Part shown: positions 27,535-37,177 of the stretch, piece after piece
Layout of the letters: each line of letters opens with the position of its first letter
Numbering within the stretch: position 1 is the first letter of the stretch
Source: Candidatus Defluviibacterium haderslevense
Lineage (GTDB): Bacteria > Bacteroidota > Bacteroidia > Chitinophagales > Saprospiraceae
Reading direction: 5' to 3'
Assembly: GCA_016712225.1 (NCBI GenBank)
Contig: JADJRL010000003.1
Span: 827,001-891,000, forward strand
DNA length: 64,000 nucleotides
The notes under the pieces: model-generated
Told to the model about the DNA's origin: nothing
The model's input: the letters and a program-made list of their open reading frames with translations, nothing else
Database searches by the model: none
Position numbers and translations under genes: made by a program

Positions 27535-28647
27535 ATGATATTCAAGTTTAAATGGGTTTTCATCATTGCTCTCATCGCATTTATCTTATACTGCATAGCA
27601 TGTATGTTTTCTCCCAAAGTGATTAATGCATCCGCAGATATCAAAATAAATTGCACGAAAGGATTTCTATTTGTAACCATGACGGATACCAAAGAGTGGC
27701 CCAAATGGGTTAGTTGGTCCAAGGAAGATCCTGCCTTAAAATATACCACCGGAAAACTCGAAATTAGCCAAGGCGCTAGTTTTTCATTCGTTGGCCCGAA
27801 ATTCGGAAGTGGATCTGTTGAATTAAACGAAGCCTTTAAAGATTCCGTTTTAACTGCATTGGTTATTAATGATCAATCACCGGTTAACGTTAAAATTACT
27901 TTCCAGATCATTCCGGAAAGAAAAAATTCACTTTATTTATATGCCAAAGCTCGTTCAGTTGAACCCATTCCATTTATTAAAAGGGCACTGTGGTTTAATG
28001 CAAATGATAATCTTAAAAAACTATTGGCAAATGATTTAACTTCATTAAAATCATATTTGGAAGGAATGATTAATACCAAGTTTGGTATTGAATCAACGAT
28101 CTTCAAGAAAAAAAGATATTTCGGAATTCGTTCCATAATATTTAATTCAAACATTCCTAAATTTTACGCTGAATCCTATCCTAAAATTTATGCGAAACTG
28201 GATTCATTGAATATTCCATTTACAGGACCTCCTGTGGGAATGATATTTGATTGGGAGGGCAGCTCTAATAATGTATTTATAATGGCAGCACTTCCTATAG
28301 AAGCAAATATTAAAGCCCCATTGGATTTTGAAGTCATAGATATACCTGATATCCCGTGCTTGAAATTAGAACATTTTGGAATGTACAATACCCTCAAAAA
28401 AGCACATTCCAAATTAGATTATATCATGAGCAGTTCTCAATTTGTATTACAACAACCCATCATTGAAGAATATGTAACGAGTCCTTCACAAGAACCAGAT
28501 ACTTCTAAGTGGTTGACCAATATATTTTACCTGTTGAACAACCAGGGCTCCTATTCAAAAGGTGTAGAAAAGAAAAAAACTATGGAGGAGATGATTCAGG
28601 AAGAAGAAGCTGAGCGTAGAGAAAAACTCAAAGCATTAAATAAATAA
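27535..28647 (+). CDS. SRPBCC / GyrI-like domain protein with N-terminal anchor
   Basis: A 370-residue protein. One N-terminal hydrophobic segment (residues ~5-24) anchors it or exports it. Residues ~30-180 resemble a SRPBCC ligand-binding fold (TDTKEWPKWVSWSKEDPALKY, GSGSVELNEAF, an LTSLKSYLEG final helix). Residues ~200-340 resemble a GyrI-like small-molecule-binding domain (FTGPPVGMIFDWE, VFIMAALPIEA). The C-terminal ~25 residues are a charged Glu/Lys helix. Ligand unknown. The M15 peptidase frame begins only a few bases after its stop codon. Confidence 0.7.
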   Translation: MIFKFKWVFIIALIAFILYCIACMFSPKVINASADIKINCTKGFLFVTMTDTKEWPKWVSWSKEDPALKYTTGKLEISQGASFSFVGPKFGSGSVELNEAFKDSVLTALVINDQSPVNVKITFQIIPERKNSLYLYAKARSVEPIPFIKRALWFNANDNLKKLLANDLTSLKSYLEGMINTKFGIESTIFKKKRYFGIRSIIFNSNIPKFYAESYPKIYAKLDSLNIPFTGPPVGMIFDWEGSSNNVFIMAALPIEANIKAPLDFEVIDIPDIPCLKLEHFGMYNTLKKAHSKLDYIMSSSQFVLQQPIIEEYVTSPSQEPDTSKWLTNIFYLLNNQGSYSKGVEKKKTMEEMIQEEEAERREKLKALNK

Positions 28648-28747
28648 TAATATAAAAAGAAAAATCATATTAAGTCTTTGTTTCTTATATGTTATTGGCA
28701 TATATGGTCAGGATGTTTTTTCTGAAAAATCAATAAACATTGATCCA

Positions 28748-29422
28748 ATGAAAACCTTAATGTGGACTAACAAAACGTATTTCCTGGGACATTTTGATCC
28801 CAAAATGCATCCTGATTTCGTTCAGATTGACTCGATGTATTGTTATCGTGAACTCTACATGCTCCAAGAAGCTTATCAGGCATTTGTTGAAATGGCCAAG
28901 GCCGCTTTAGCAGATTCCGTACATTTAAAAATCATTTCTGCAACTCGCAATTTCGATTATCAAAAAAGCTTGTGGGAAAATAAATGGACCGGAAAAACAC
29001 TAGTCGAACAAAAAAAACTAACAATATCGCATAAGAACTTTTTCCACCGAGCTTTAAAAATTATGGAATATACAGCGCCTCCCGGATTTACCAGACATCA
29101 TTGGGGCACTGATATAGATATCAATGCAGTTGAAGACGAATATTTTCAAAGCGAAGAAGGCAATATTGTTTTCGATTGGTTACAAAAAAATGCAGGCAGG
29201 TTTGGATTTTGTCAAACCTATACGGCAAAAGATCATTTAAGACCAAAAGGATATAAAGAAGAAAAATGGCATTGGTCCTATGCAAAAATAGCAGATCAGA
29301 TCTGGCGCGAACAAATTGCGCAATTTGAATTAAGAGATATTAACAATTTCAAAGGAGCTGAATCGGTTAAAAAAACTAATTTTCTACATGACTTTATATT
29401 GTCAATAAACACCTGTCACTAA
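28748..29422 (+). CDS. M15/VanY-like D-alanyl-D-alanine carboxypeptidase
   Basis: A zinc peptidase of the M15 (VanY) family that cleaves D-Ala-D-Ala-type peptidoglycan peptides. The ligands are visible as RHHWGTDIDI (His and Asp) and EKWHWSY (His), with a YQKSLWENKW helix upstream. The first canonical start is the ATG at 28748, but the open frame extends back to 28640 and encodes a good signal peptide (KRKIILSLCFLYVIGIYG, then Q) immediately upstream. The codon where ATG is expected is ATA at 28652. Export is thus likely if a non-standard start is used; otherwise the start is mutated. The stop codon lies 4 nt before the thioredoxin-like gene. Confidence 0.85.
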   Translation: MKTLMWTNKTYFLGHFDPKMHPDFVQIDSMYCYRELYMLQEAYQAFVEMAKAALADSVHLKIISATRNFDYQKSLWENKWTGKTLVEQKKLTISHKNFFHRALKIMEYTAPPGFTRHHWGTDIDINAVEDEYFQSEEGNIVFDWLQKNAGRFGFCQTYTAKDHLRPKGYKEEKWHWSYAKIADQIWREQIAQFELRDINNFKGAESVKKTNFLHDFILSINTCH

Positions 29423-29423
29423 T

Positions 29424-29981
29424 ATGGCCCTAACGGATTCGAATCCCATTCCATTACATTCAGTTGCTCCTGAATTTCAATTAAAAAATGTCGTTACTGA
29501 TCAATGGATAAGCTTGCCTAAACAGAATGAATTTAAGGCAACAGTCATTATGTTCATCTGTAACCATTGTCCTTATGTCATTCATGTTAATCCGGAATTA
29601 ATTCGATTAGCTAATGATTATATTCCTAAAGGCGTTCACTTTATAGCTATCAGTTCAAATGATGTAACTCACTATCCTGATGATTCTCCTGAACTCATGC
29701 TTGTTCAAGCTAAACAATTAAATTATCCTTTTCCATATTGCTATGATGAAAGTCAAGAAGTAGCAAGAGCATATGACGCAGCATGCACACCGGATTTTTA
29801 TGTGTTCAATGCTGAGTTAAAACTTGCATATCATGGAAGATTGGATGCATCCAGACCCGGAAATGATTTACCCCTAAATGGTGCTGATATACGTCATGCA
29901 TTAGACGCTTTATTACTCAATGAAGCACCTTCAGAAATACAATACCCAAGTATGGGTTGCAATATAAAATGGAAAAAATAA
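29424..29981 (+). CDS. Thioredoxin/peroxiredoxin-like family protein
   Basis: A 185-residue protein with a thioredoxin fold of the AhpC/TSA-like type. The redox motif is FICNHCPYV (Cys46 and Cys49), with SVAPEFQLKNVVTDQWISL as the N-terminal strand, a VHFIAISSNDVTHYPDDS segment, and a cis-Pro loop in ACTPDFYVF. No signal peptide, so cytoplasmic. Members of this group are often described as thioredoxin-family proteins; substrate unknown. Adjacent to the M15 gene and followed 24 nt later by the HAD gene, so this is probably one transcript. Confidence 0.87.
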   Translation: MALTDSNPIPLHSVAPEFQLKNVVTDQWISLPKQNEFKATVIMFICNHCPYVIHVNPELIRLANDYIPKGVHFIAISSNDVTHYPDDSPELMLVQAKQLNYPFPYCYDESQEVARAYDAACTPDFYVFNAELKLAYHGRLDASRPGNDLPLNGADIRHALDALLLNEAPSEIQYPSMGCNIKWKK

Positions 29982-30005
29982 GCTTCTGCCAAACTCATTT
30001 CTAAT

Positions 30006-30632
30006 ATGAATCACATTAAACATCTGCTATTTGATTTTGGAAATGTTCTGCTCAATTTAGATGAGCACAGAACCTGGCAAGGGCTGGAAGAAATATTAGA
30101 TCCCAAACTTTGTGAAGATATCAACGAACAAGTTTTTTTTCCTTTCGAATGTGGCCTCATTTCTGAAGATAGCTTTTTCAATAGATTACAGCGAAGATCA
30201 TTACAGGTTTTACAAGGCGACGTGTATGTTAAAATATGGAATGCCATGTTGCTCGATTTACCGGAACATCGAATTCATTTTTTAGAAAAACTTAAATCTG
30301 ATTACAACATTTATTTATTGAGTAATACCAACATCACCCATTTAAGATCAGTACAACATAAGATAAAACGAAACTATCCTACATTAGATTTCGAAGCTCT
30401 GTTTAATAAAATGTATTTTTCACATGATATCCATTTGAGAAAACCAGATCCAAAAATTTATGAATATGTTCTACAAGATGCATCCTTGCAACCCCATGAA
30501 TGTCTTTTCATAGATGACAAAATAGAAAATATTGAAGCTGCACAAAAACTTGGAATAAATAGTTATCATCATAATTATAATGATGATATAGCTGATATTT
30601 TTGAACATATAGTAGCAAAGTTCAATGGCTAA
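30006..30632 (+). CDS. HAD superfamily phosphatase (YihX-like)
   Basis: A 208-residue HAD hydrolase. Motif I is LLFDFGNVLLNLD (nucleophile Asp10; the second Asp is replaced by Gly, as in YihX-like sugar-phosphate phosphatases). Motif II is YLLSNTN, the motif III Lys is in HLRKPDPKIYE, and motif IV is LFIDDKIENIEAA. Likely dephosphorylates a sugar phosphate or similar small metabolite. The last 8 nt overlap the recX start, implying coupled translation. Confidence 0.88.
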   Translation: MNHIKHLLFDFGNVLLNLDEHRTWQGLEEILDPKLCEDINEQVFFPFECGLISEDSFFNRLQRRSLQVLQGDVYVKIWNAMLLDLPEHRIHFLEKLKSDYNIYLLSNTNITHLRSVQHKIKRNYPTLDFEALFNKMYFSHDIHLRKPDPKIYEYVLQDASLQPHECLFIDDKIENIEAAQKLGINSYHHNYNDDIADIFEHIVAKFNG

Positions 30633-31107
30633 AATATATTCTACCCGGGATGTCTTTTTAGAAAAAATGAAAAAATATTGCTCCTATCAAGAGCGTTCCC
30701 ATGCTGATGTCAATAAGAAACTCTACGAATTACAATTGGATGCTGAATTGCGTGATGAAATCACTTATGAACTCATTCAGCAAAATTTTCTCAATGAAGA
30801 AAGATTTGCCAGAGCGATCGTTCGTGGCAAATTCAGAATGAATGATTGGGGCAAAATAAAAATCAAACAACAGTTAAAACAACACCACATCATCGACTCA
30901 CTTATAAATGTAGCTTTAACAGAAATCAATGACGAAGACTATATCCAAAAAATAAAAATGCTCATTCAAAAAAAATATGATGCTTTAGCTCATGAACTTC
31001 CCTTCAAAAGATTTCAAAAAACAATATTATCTCTGGTACAAAAAGGATATGAACAACCACTCGTTTTTCAGATAGCCAAAAATATGAATTTGGACCATGG
31101 AAAATAG
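30625..31107 (+). CDS. recX: Regulatory protein RecX
   Basis: A 160-residue RecX-family protein. It shows three-helix repeat units: KMKKYCSYQERSHADVNKKLYEL, LIQQNFLNEERFARAIVRGKFRMNDWGKIKIKQQL, and the C-terminal RFQKTILSLVQKGYEQPLVFQIA. RecX binds along RecA filaments and limits recombinase activity. recA is not in this window. Its ATG at 30625 overlaps the end of the HAD phosphatase gene. It is convergent with the copper oxidase gene, with a 27-nt gap. Confidence 0.9.
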   Translation: MAKIYSTRDVFLEKMKKYCSYQERSHADVNKKLYELQLDAELRDEITYELIQQNFLNEERFARAIVRGKFRMNDWGKIKIKQQLKQHHIIDSLINVALTEINDEDYIQKIKMLIQKKYDALAHELPFKRFQKTILSLVQKGYEQPLVFQIAKNMNLDHGK

Positions 31108-31134
31108 TTTTTATTCTGACTATATTTAATAAGA

Positions 31135-33771
31135 TCAATACATCAACGTGCATCCAATTCCAATTCCCATATCGCTATCATAATGTGATGATAAAGAAAA
31201 GTATTTTGTTAAAATATATCTCCCTCCAATCATATACTCTTTGTCTGAATTAAACATAATATTCATTCGTAGTCGTTTTGAAATTGGAATATCTTCTCTT
31301 CCCAATTGAAGACGAAATTTACCTTCAAGGTCAATTCTGGCATCTGCGAGAAATAACATTGGCAAAGTATAAGTGATGCCTATAACTCCTGTCTTACGAT
31401 CATTTTTATCGCTCTTTTGGCCAAATAAATTAGTATCATCATTCCCGAAAATATTGTTTTCAGAAGGATTCATTTGTTTGAAGTGATAATCAAAACCTGT
31501 ATAAGCATATAGCCATTGCATTTTGCCAAAATATCTTCCTATCATGGTTTCACTTTCGTACCCGTGGCGTGCATGTAATCCCAAATGCCAAAGGGTACTT
31601 AGCTTCCATCGAGTATTTGCAATCATAGCCTCACCATCAGTGCCATTACTTTCTAAACCCATTCTTGCCATTAAATGAAATTTTCGATCATCTGCAAAAA
31701 GTTTCCGTTGAGCTAATTTAGGATTTGGAATTTCAGGGTTAGGTTCCTGATTTTCGTAAGTGAATACTCGACCCATACCACTCATCATATGGTAAAGTAT
31801 ATGACAATGAAAAAACCAATCACCATCTACATTGGCATTAAATTCTAAGGTATCTGTTTCCATAGGCATAATGTCAATAATATTTTTTAGCGGTGCAAAG
31901 ACACCTTGACCATTGAGTAATCTGAAATCATGCCCATGTAAGTGCATTGGATGTCGCATCATTGAACCATTGTACAATATAAGTCTGATATTCTCTCCTT
32001 TTCTAATTAGGATTTTGTCTGCTTCGGATACAACCTTATTATCTAAACTCCATACATATCGATTCATGTTCCCTGAAAGCTGAAAATAAAATTCTTTGAC
32101 TGGAACATTTTTTGGTAACTGGGTTTTTATAGTTGATTTTAACATTGTATAATTTAATGTGACAATGTCTGAAGTTGTGCCTGTATCTTTTTGTTTCGTA
32201 TCATTTTTCATGTCGGACATTTCATGTGTCCCATTGTTCTCAGTTTTACCAGTTATTTCTGGATACATCACCACATTCATATCCATTTCATTTAATGACA
32301 TTTCCATCCCCATATCATCTAATTCACCATTCATCCGCATCATATCATTCATCATCTTCATACCTTCAAAATATTTCAATTTCGGTAAAGGAGATGATAA
32401 CTGCTTTTCTCCAGATCCTAAAAATAGAGATGCTGAATTCGTTCGGTCTTCTGCAGTAAATAAAAATTCATAAGATACTTTATCTTTTGGAATCGTGACA
32501 ATTACATCATAAGTCTCAGATACAGCAATAATAAGTCTGTCAACTTCTACAGGTTCAACATCATTACCATCACTAGCCACAATGGTAATCTTACCTCCGC
32601 CAAAAGTCAACCAAAAATAAGTGGATGCGCCACCATTTGAAATCCTTAATCTAACTTTATCGCCAACTTTATATTCAGAAAGTTGATTACTATATTTTCC
32701 ATTAATTAAGAATTTTTCATAATAAACATCGCTCACATCCATGGCATTCATACGTTTCCATTCATTGGTAACTTTTGTTTTAAAATAACCTTGATGAATA
32801 GCTTCTGAATAACTTTGGGTTGTTCCTTTTTTTATTGCGAACCAATCCGTAGCATTATGCAACATTCTATGCACTTGTTTTGGATTTGTGTTTGTCCATT
32901 CGCTTAAAATTATTGGTATTTTAGGCAGATCATCAATTCCCTTTCTAAACCTTGGATCAGTCGCTTTTTTATTCAAAATCATCGATCCATACATCCCGAT
33001 TTGCTCTTGGAGTCCTGTATGACTATGATACCAATGGGTACCGTTTTGAATAATTGGAAATTTGTACAAATGAGTTGAGTGTGCTTTGATCGGCATTTGC
33101 GTTAAGTTTGGCACCCCATCATATTTATTCGGCAAAAATATTCCATGCCAATGCATTGAAGTTTCTTCATTCAGTTCATTATGAACATAAATTTCAGCTG
33201 TATCTCCTTCCGTGAATATTAATGTTGGCATTGGTATTTGACCGTTGACTGCTATAGCTCTTTTGTTTTTTCCTGTAAAATTGACTATGGTATCACGAAT
33301 AAATAAATCATATCGGACGGTTCTCGGCGCAATAACTACGGCAGAATTAATTGGTGAATGAATGTTAACCATTTGAATACTGTCCTGAACCTTTTTAAGG
33401 CTAAGTTTTGATAATATTAAATCCTCTTCCAGAGGTTCCTTTTCCAATTTGACTTTATCGGTCAGTGGTATTTTTATTGTGTCCTTTACCATTGGTAAAG
33501 ATTTAGGCGAATTAACTTTTGGTGTTGCTTTTGTTTTAATTTTTTTTGCCTTAATTTTCACTAAAGCCATGCCACATATTGGGCATGTACCAGGAGCATC
33601 ATTATGAATTTTCGGATCCATAGTACAACTATAATAGGATCCATCAGCTAAGGATTTACCATTATTTTGGGCTGAAAGTGTGCATTCGCTGAATAAAAAC
33701 ATATGGAGAAAAAGTATTGTTATTGACAGCACTTTTTGATGAATAATTTTTTGAAAAGCCATCTTATACAT
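31135..33771 (-). CDS. Multicopper oxidase (CopA-type) fused to CopB-like outer membrane domain
   Basis: An 878-residue exported copper-resistance protein with three parts. Residues ~47-72 are a heavy-metal-binding module (SCTMDPKIHND ... CPICGMAL). Residues ~140-670 are a multicopper oxidase with all ligand blocks: MHWHGIF, HWYHSHTG, HPMHLHGHDF and FHCHILYHMMSGMGR. Between them is a Met-rich segment (MKMMNDMMRMNGELDDMGME) like that of CopA/PcoA. Residues ~700-878 match the CopB/PcoB outer-membrane protein (LHARHGYESETMIGRYFG, GGRYILTKYFSLSSHYD). In Pseudomonas these are separate genes. The fusion would anchor a cuprous oxidase to the outer membrane. Start at the first ATG; ATG 3 codons later is also possible. 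Confidence 0.87.
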   Translation of the reverse strand: MYKMAFQKIIHQKVLSITILFLHMFLFSECTLSAQNNGKSLADGSYYSCTMDPKIHNDAPGTCPICGMALVKIKAKKIKTKATPKVNSPKSLPMVKDTIKIPLTDKVKLEKEPLEEDLILSKLSLKKVQDSIQMVNIHSPINSAVVIAPRTVRYDLFIRDTIVNFTGKNKRAIAVNGQIPMPTLIFTEGDTAEIYVHNELNEETSMHWHGIFLPNKYDGVPNLTQMPIKAHSTHLYKFPIIQNGTHWYHSHTGLQEQIGMYGSMILNKKATDPRFRKGIDDLPKIPIILSEWTNTNPKQVHRMLHNATDWFAIKKGTTQSYSEAIHQGYFKTKVTNEWKRMNAMDVSDVYYEKFLINGKYSNQLSEYKVGDKVRLRISNGGASTYFWLTFGGGKITIVASDGNDVEPVEVDRLIIAVSETYDVIVTIPKDKVSYEFLFTAEDRTNSASLFLGSGEKQLSSPLPKLKYFEGMKMMNDMMRMNGELDDMGMEMSLNEMDMNVVMYPEITGKTENNGTHEMSDMKNDTKQKDTGTTSDIVTLNYTMLKSTIKTQLPKNVPVKEFYFQLSGNMNRYVWSLDNKVVSEADKILIRKGENIRLILYNGSMMRHPMHLHGHDFRLLNGQGVFAPLKNIIDIMPMETDTLEFNANVDGDWFFHCHILYHMMSGMGRVFTYENQEPNPEIPNPKLAQRKLFADDRKFHLMARMGLESNGTDGEAMIANTRWKLSTLWHLGLHARHGYESETMIGRYFGKMQWLYAYTGFDYHFKQMNPSENNIFGNDDTNLFGQKSDKNDRKTGVIGITYTLPMLFLADARIDLEGKFRLQLGREDIPISKRLRMNIMFNSDKEYMIGGRYILTKYFSLSSHYDSDMGIGIGCTLMY

Positions 33772-33927
33772 TTCACTTTTTGTAAATTAAAATTTTTTTA
33801 ATATTTCCAATTATAAAAATAAATTCCTATAATACAATATCAAAAATTTATTAAAACATCTTTCAATAAATCTTTGATATTGATTATAAATTAATATTCT
33901 AATCTTTTTAGGATTACAAATTTGTTC

Positions 33928-34374
33928 TTACTTCTTCTTAGTTAAATCCATGCCGCATTTAGTACACTTACTAGGCTTATCACTGGTGATTTCTGGGTGC
34001 ATTGGACAACTGTAATCCATTGCTGCCATTTTTTTGGTGGTTTTAGTTTTTTTCATTTGCTTCATTTTGTCAGTGCACATTTTTCCACTCATATCCATAC
34101 AATCTCCGTTCTTCATCACCATCTTTGATCCATCTTTCATCATGCATTCCCCATTTGTCATACATTTAGTTCCGTTTTTCATCACCATATCTTTTTCCAT
34201 AGGCATCGTTTTACCGTCTTTCATGACCATCATCTTTCCATCTTTCATCATACAACAATCCTTCATCATTGAAGTGTTTTTCTTTTCTTGCGCATTAACA
34301 CTTAATGAACTTACCGTTAAAAACAGTATAAGCAATGAAACTGTTCTTGTTAAACCAAATCTAAAATTTTTCAT
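33928..34374 (-). CDS. Met/Cys-rich periplasmic copper-binding protein (DUF6799, HMBD)
   Basis: A 148-residue exported protein. After the leader (MKNFRFGLTRTVSLLILFLT... to VNAQ) come degenerate repeats of MKDGKMMVMKDG / MKNGTKCMTNGECMMKDG, the DUF6799 pattern, giving about 30 Met and 8 Cys. The C-terminal ~30 residues form a heavy-metal-binding module (SCPMHPEITSDKPSKCTKCGMDL). The composition strongly suggests Cu(I) buffering in the periplasm. It sits between the copper ATPase and the oxidase-CopB fusion, all on the minus strand. Confidence 0.85.
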   Translation of the reverse strand: MKNFRFGLTRTVSLLILFLTVSSLSVNAQEKKNTSMMKDCCMMKDGKMMVMKDGKTMPMEKDMVMKNGTKCMTNGECMMKDGSKMVMKNGDCMDMSGKMCTDKMKQMKKTKTTKKMAAMDYSCPMHPEITSDKPSKCTKCGMDLTKKK

Positions 34375-34449
34375 AGTATATTATATTTATTTTTCTTCAG
34401 TACCGCTGTTGACCGGTCTTCAGTTTCGCTGTTGCCCAATTTGTTTTTT

Positions 34450-36987
34450 TTATAGTTGCAAATTTCTCAATCTAAGTGCATTCCCAATTACTGAGACCGA
34501 ACTAAAACTCATAGCTAATGCGGCAATCATTGGCGACAATAAAATTCCAAAAAATGGATACAATACGCCAGCAGCAATTGGAATACCTAAAACATTATAA
34601 AAAAATGCAAAGAATAAATTTTGCTTTATGTTTCTCATCACTGCATGACTTAAATTTTTAGCTTTGATTATGCCTTGTAAATCGCCTTTTACTAATGTGA
34701 TTTTAGCACTTTCAATAGCCACATCGGTTCCTGTTCCCATAGCAATTCCAATGTCGGCTTGGGCTAATGCTGGAGCATCATTGATACCATCGCCTGCCAT
34801 GGCTACAATTTTTCCTTCGGATTGTAATCGTTTTATTTCGTTTAATTTGTCTTCTGGTAAACAACTTGCTTTATAAGATGATAAGCTTAATTCATCGGCA
34901 ACTGCTTTGGCTGTATTCGCATTGTCGCCAGTAAGCATCACTATTTCAACACCTTGACGCATGAGTTCCTTTATAGCTTCTTTGCTGGATATTTTTATTG
35001 CATCAGCTATCGATACAAAGCCTACTACAATGGCATCAACTGAAATATAAGATACCGTTTTTCCTAGTTTTTGCTCTTCAATAACATTGTTTTCTAAATC
35101 ATCAGAAATAGTCGCTTGAACTTGTTCCATTAGCTTACTATTACCTAGAGCTACTTTTTTATCGATCACTGTTCCTGTAACTCCTTTTCCTGCAACAGCT
35201 TCAAAATCCTTGACTTCTATGAGAGAAATAGATTTAGTTTTAGCATAATTAACTACTGCTTGGGCTAATGGATGTTCGCTGTATTGATTCAAAGAAGCAA
35301 TGTTTTTTAACAATGCATCTTCATCGTTGTTAGATGAATAAATTCTATCTACTGATGGTTTTCCTTCTGTTATTGTTCCTGTTTTGTCGGTTATTAAAAC
35401 ATTTACTTTGTTCATGTTTTCCAAAGCTTCGGCATTTTTTATCAATACTCCCGCTTGAGCACCTTTACCAACTCCAACCATTACCGACATGGGTGTTGCC
35501 AAACCCAATGCACAAGGACAAGCAATAATTAAAACAGCAATCGCATTTATAAAGCCATAAACCAATGCGGGATCAGGACCAAATTGAGCCCAAACGAAAA
35601 AAGTTAATCCCGAAATGATGACTACAATTGGGACAAAATATTTAGCAATACGATCTGCCCATTTTTGAATAGGTGCTCTAGATCGACTAGCGTCATTAAC
35701 CATTTTAACAATTTGCGAGAGCAAGGTTTCAGATCCTACTTTTTCAGCAATCATTACAAAAGACTTATTGCCGTTTATAGTTCCTGCTACAACAGCATCG
35801 CCTTGAGATTTATCAACTGGAATCGGTTCACCTGTGATCATGGACTCATCAATACTGCTTTCTCCAGTTGTGATTTTACCATCAACCGGAATTTTGTCTC
35901 CAGGTTTTACTCTTAATAAATCACCCTTTTTAATGTCGTGTATAGAAATGACTTTATCATTGCCGTCAACAATTAATATGGCCTCAGTCGGTGCTAATTT
36001 TAATAATTCTTTAATAGCTCCGCTCGTTTGGCTATGTGCTCTTGCTTCTAATAGTTGCCCTAATAAAACTAAAGTTAGAATAACTGTTGTAGCTTCAAAA
36101 TATAATAACACTGCTCCTGTCTCAGTTTTGAATTCATTTGGAAAAATAGTTGGAAAAAACATTCCGAATAAACTAAACAAGAACGCAACTCCAGTACCAA
36201 TCCCGATTAGTGTAAACATATTTAAATTCCACGTAATTATGGATTTATAGGCTCGTACAAAAAACATCCAGCAAGCATAAAAAACTACTGGAAGTGTTAA
36301 TAATAATTGTACCCAATTCCATGTTGTGGCATCCATTAATTTGAGTAAAGGATTGTTTGGCACCATTTCTATCATTGCAATAACAAAAACAGGAACAGTG
36401 AAAACTACTGCAATCTTCATTTTCTTTACCAAATCATTATAGGTTTTTTTATCCTCACTGTCGCTTGGTTTCAATGGGACTAAATCCATTCCACAAATAG
36501 GACATGAACCAAATTCCTCCTTAATAACTTCGGGATGCATAGGACAGGTGTACAATGTTTTAGTAACGGTTATTTCTTGTCCTTTGATTAAATCCATACC
36601 ACACACTGGGCAGTCCCCGACTTTGTCATAAACTTTATCTCCTTCGCAATGCATCGGACAATAATATTTTCCATTTCCAATACTTGCTATAGCAATTCCT
36701 TTTTTGTCACTTGGAGGCTCATTAGAACAACAAGATTCTGAACCTGAATCTTTTGAAGTAGCATCATGTGGACTATTTACATCATTCATTTCTATGGTGT
36801 ACGCTCCAATTGACCTTAAGGCTGCTTGGAGTACCGTTGTTGGAATGTGCTTTTCCATCGTTATAGTTGCCATTGGCGGGTGTAATGAAACTTTAGCTTC
36901 GACACCATCAATCGAATTCAATCTTTTTTCGACTTTGGTACGACAACCATCACAAGTCATTCCAATAATTTTATAAGTATGTACCAT
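34450..36987 (-). CDS. copA: Copper-translocating P1B-type ATPase
   Basis: An 845-residue Cu(I) exporter of the inner membrane. In order: one HMA domain with GMTCDGC (Cys12, Cys15), two heavy-metal-binding modules ([10 protein letters not shown]...CPVCGMDL ~109-133, [10 protein letters not shown]...CPICGMDL ~146-170), eight membrane segments, TGEP at 385-388, the Cu(I) CPC motif at 490-492, phosphorylation motif DKTGT (Asp534), SEHPLAQ, and [17 protein letters not shown] at 36987 is preferred over a start 10 codons upstream, since it begins the HMA domain. It pumps Cu(I) from cytoplasm to periplasm. GAACA/TGTTC half-sites lie upstream. Confidence 0.95.
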   Translation of the reverse strand: MVHTYKIIGMTCDGCRTKVEKRLNSIDGVEAKVSLHPPMATITMEKHIPTTVLQAALRSIGAYTIEMNDVNSPHDATSKDSGSESCCSNEPPSDKKGIAIASIGNGKYYCPMHCEGDKVYDKVGDCPVCGMDLIKGQEITVTKTLYTCPMHPEVIKEEFGSCPICGMDLVPLKPSDSEDKKTYNDLVKKMKIAVVFTVPVFVIAMIEMVPNNPLLKLMDATTWNWVQLLLTLPVVFYACWMFFVRAYKSIITWNLNMFTLIGIGTGVAFLFSLFGMFFPTIFPNEFKTETGAVLLYFEATTVILTLVLLGQLLEARAHSQTSGAIKELLKLAPTEAILIVDGNDKVISIHDIKKGDLLRVKPGDKIPVDGKITTGESSIDESMITGEPIPVDKSQGDAVVAGTINGNKSFVMIAEKVGSETLLSQIVKMVNDASRSRAPIQKWADRIAKYFVPIVVIISGLTFFVWAQFGPDPALVYGFINAIAVLIIACPCALGLATPMSVMVGVGKGAQAGVLIKNAEALENMNKVNVLITDKTGTITEGKPSVDRIYSSNNDEDALLKNIASLNQYSEHPLAQAVVNYAKTKSISLIEVKDFEAVAGKGVTGTVIDKKVALGNSKLMEQVQATISDDLENNVIEEQKLGKTVSYISVDAIVVGFVSIADAIKISSKEAIKELMRQGVEIVMLTGDNANTAKAVADELSLSSYKASCLPEDKLNEIKRLQSEGKIVAMAGDGINDAPALAQADIGIAMGTGTDVAIESAKITLVKGDLQGIIKAKNLSHAVMRNIKQNLFFAFFYNVLGIPIAAGVLYPFFGILLSPMIAALAMSFSSVSVIGNALRLRNLQL

Positions 36988-37054
36988 TGTTAATATTTCT
37001 AATACAAATTCACACAAATCTCATCTCTAATTAGACTAAATTTGTTACACTATA

Positions 37055-37134
37055 GAACATAAGATTTTCAACATTTATTAATGTTCAAGTAGCTTAATAT
37101 TAATCCTTTGAAATAACCAGAACAAAAATGTTCT
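37055..37134. promoter_or_regulatory. Possible copper-operon operator region
   Basis: Upstream of the copper ATPase, GAACAT (37055-37060) and ATGTTC (37081-37086) half-sites are followed by a perfect 16-bp palindrome AGAACAAAAATGTTCT (37119-37134). The repeated GAACA/TGTTC pattern is operator-like. No CopY, CsoR or CueR gene is in the window to pair with it, so the regulator is unknown. Confidence 0.3.
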
Positions 37135-37177
37135 AATTATTTAATATTTACTCATTAATAAAATTTAATGTTGCAAA

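Noticed and set aside
34034..34600. 188-codon plus-strand ORF
   Set aside because: It is the reverse strand of the Met-rich copper protein; the Phe/Ile-rich product is the complement of Met/Lys codons.
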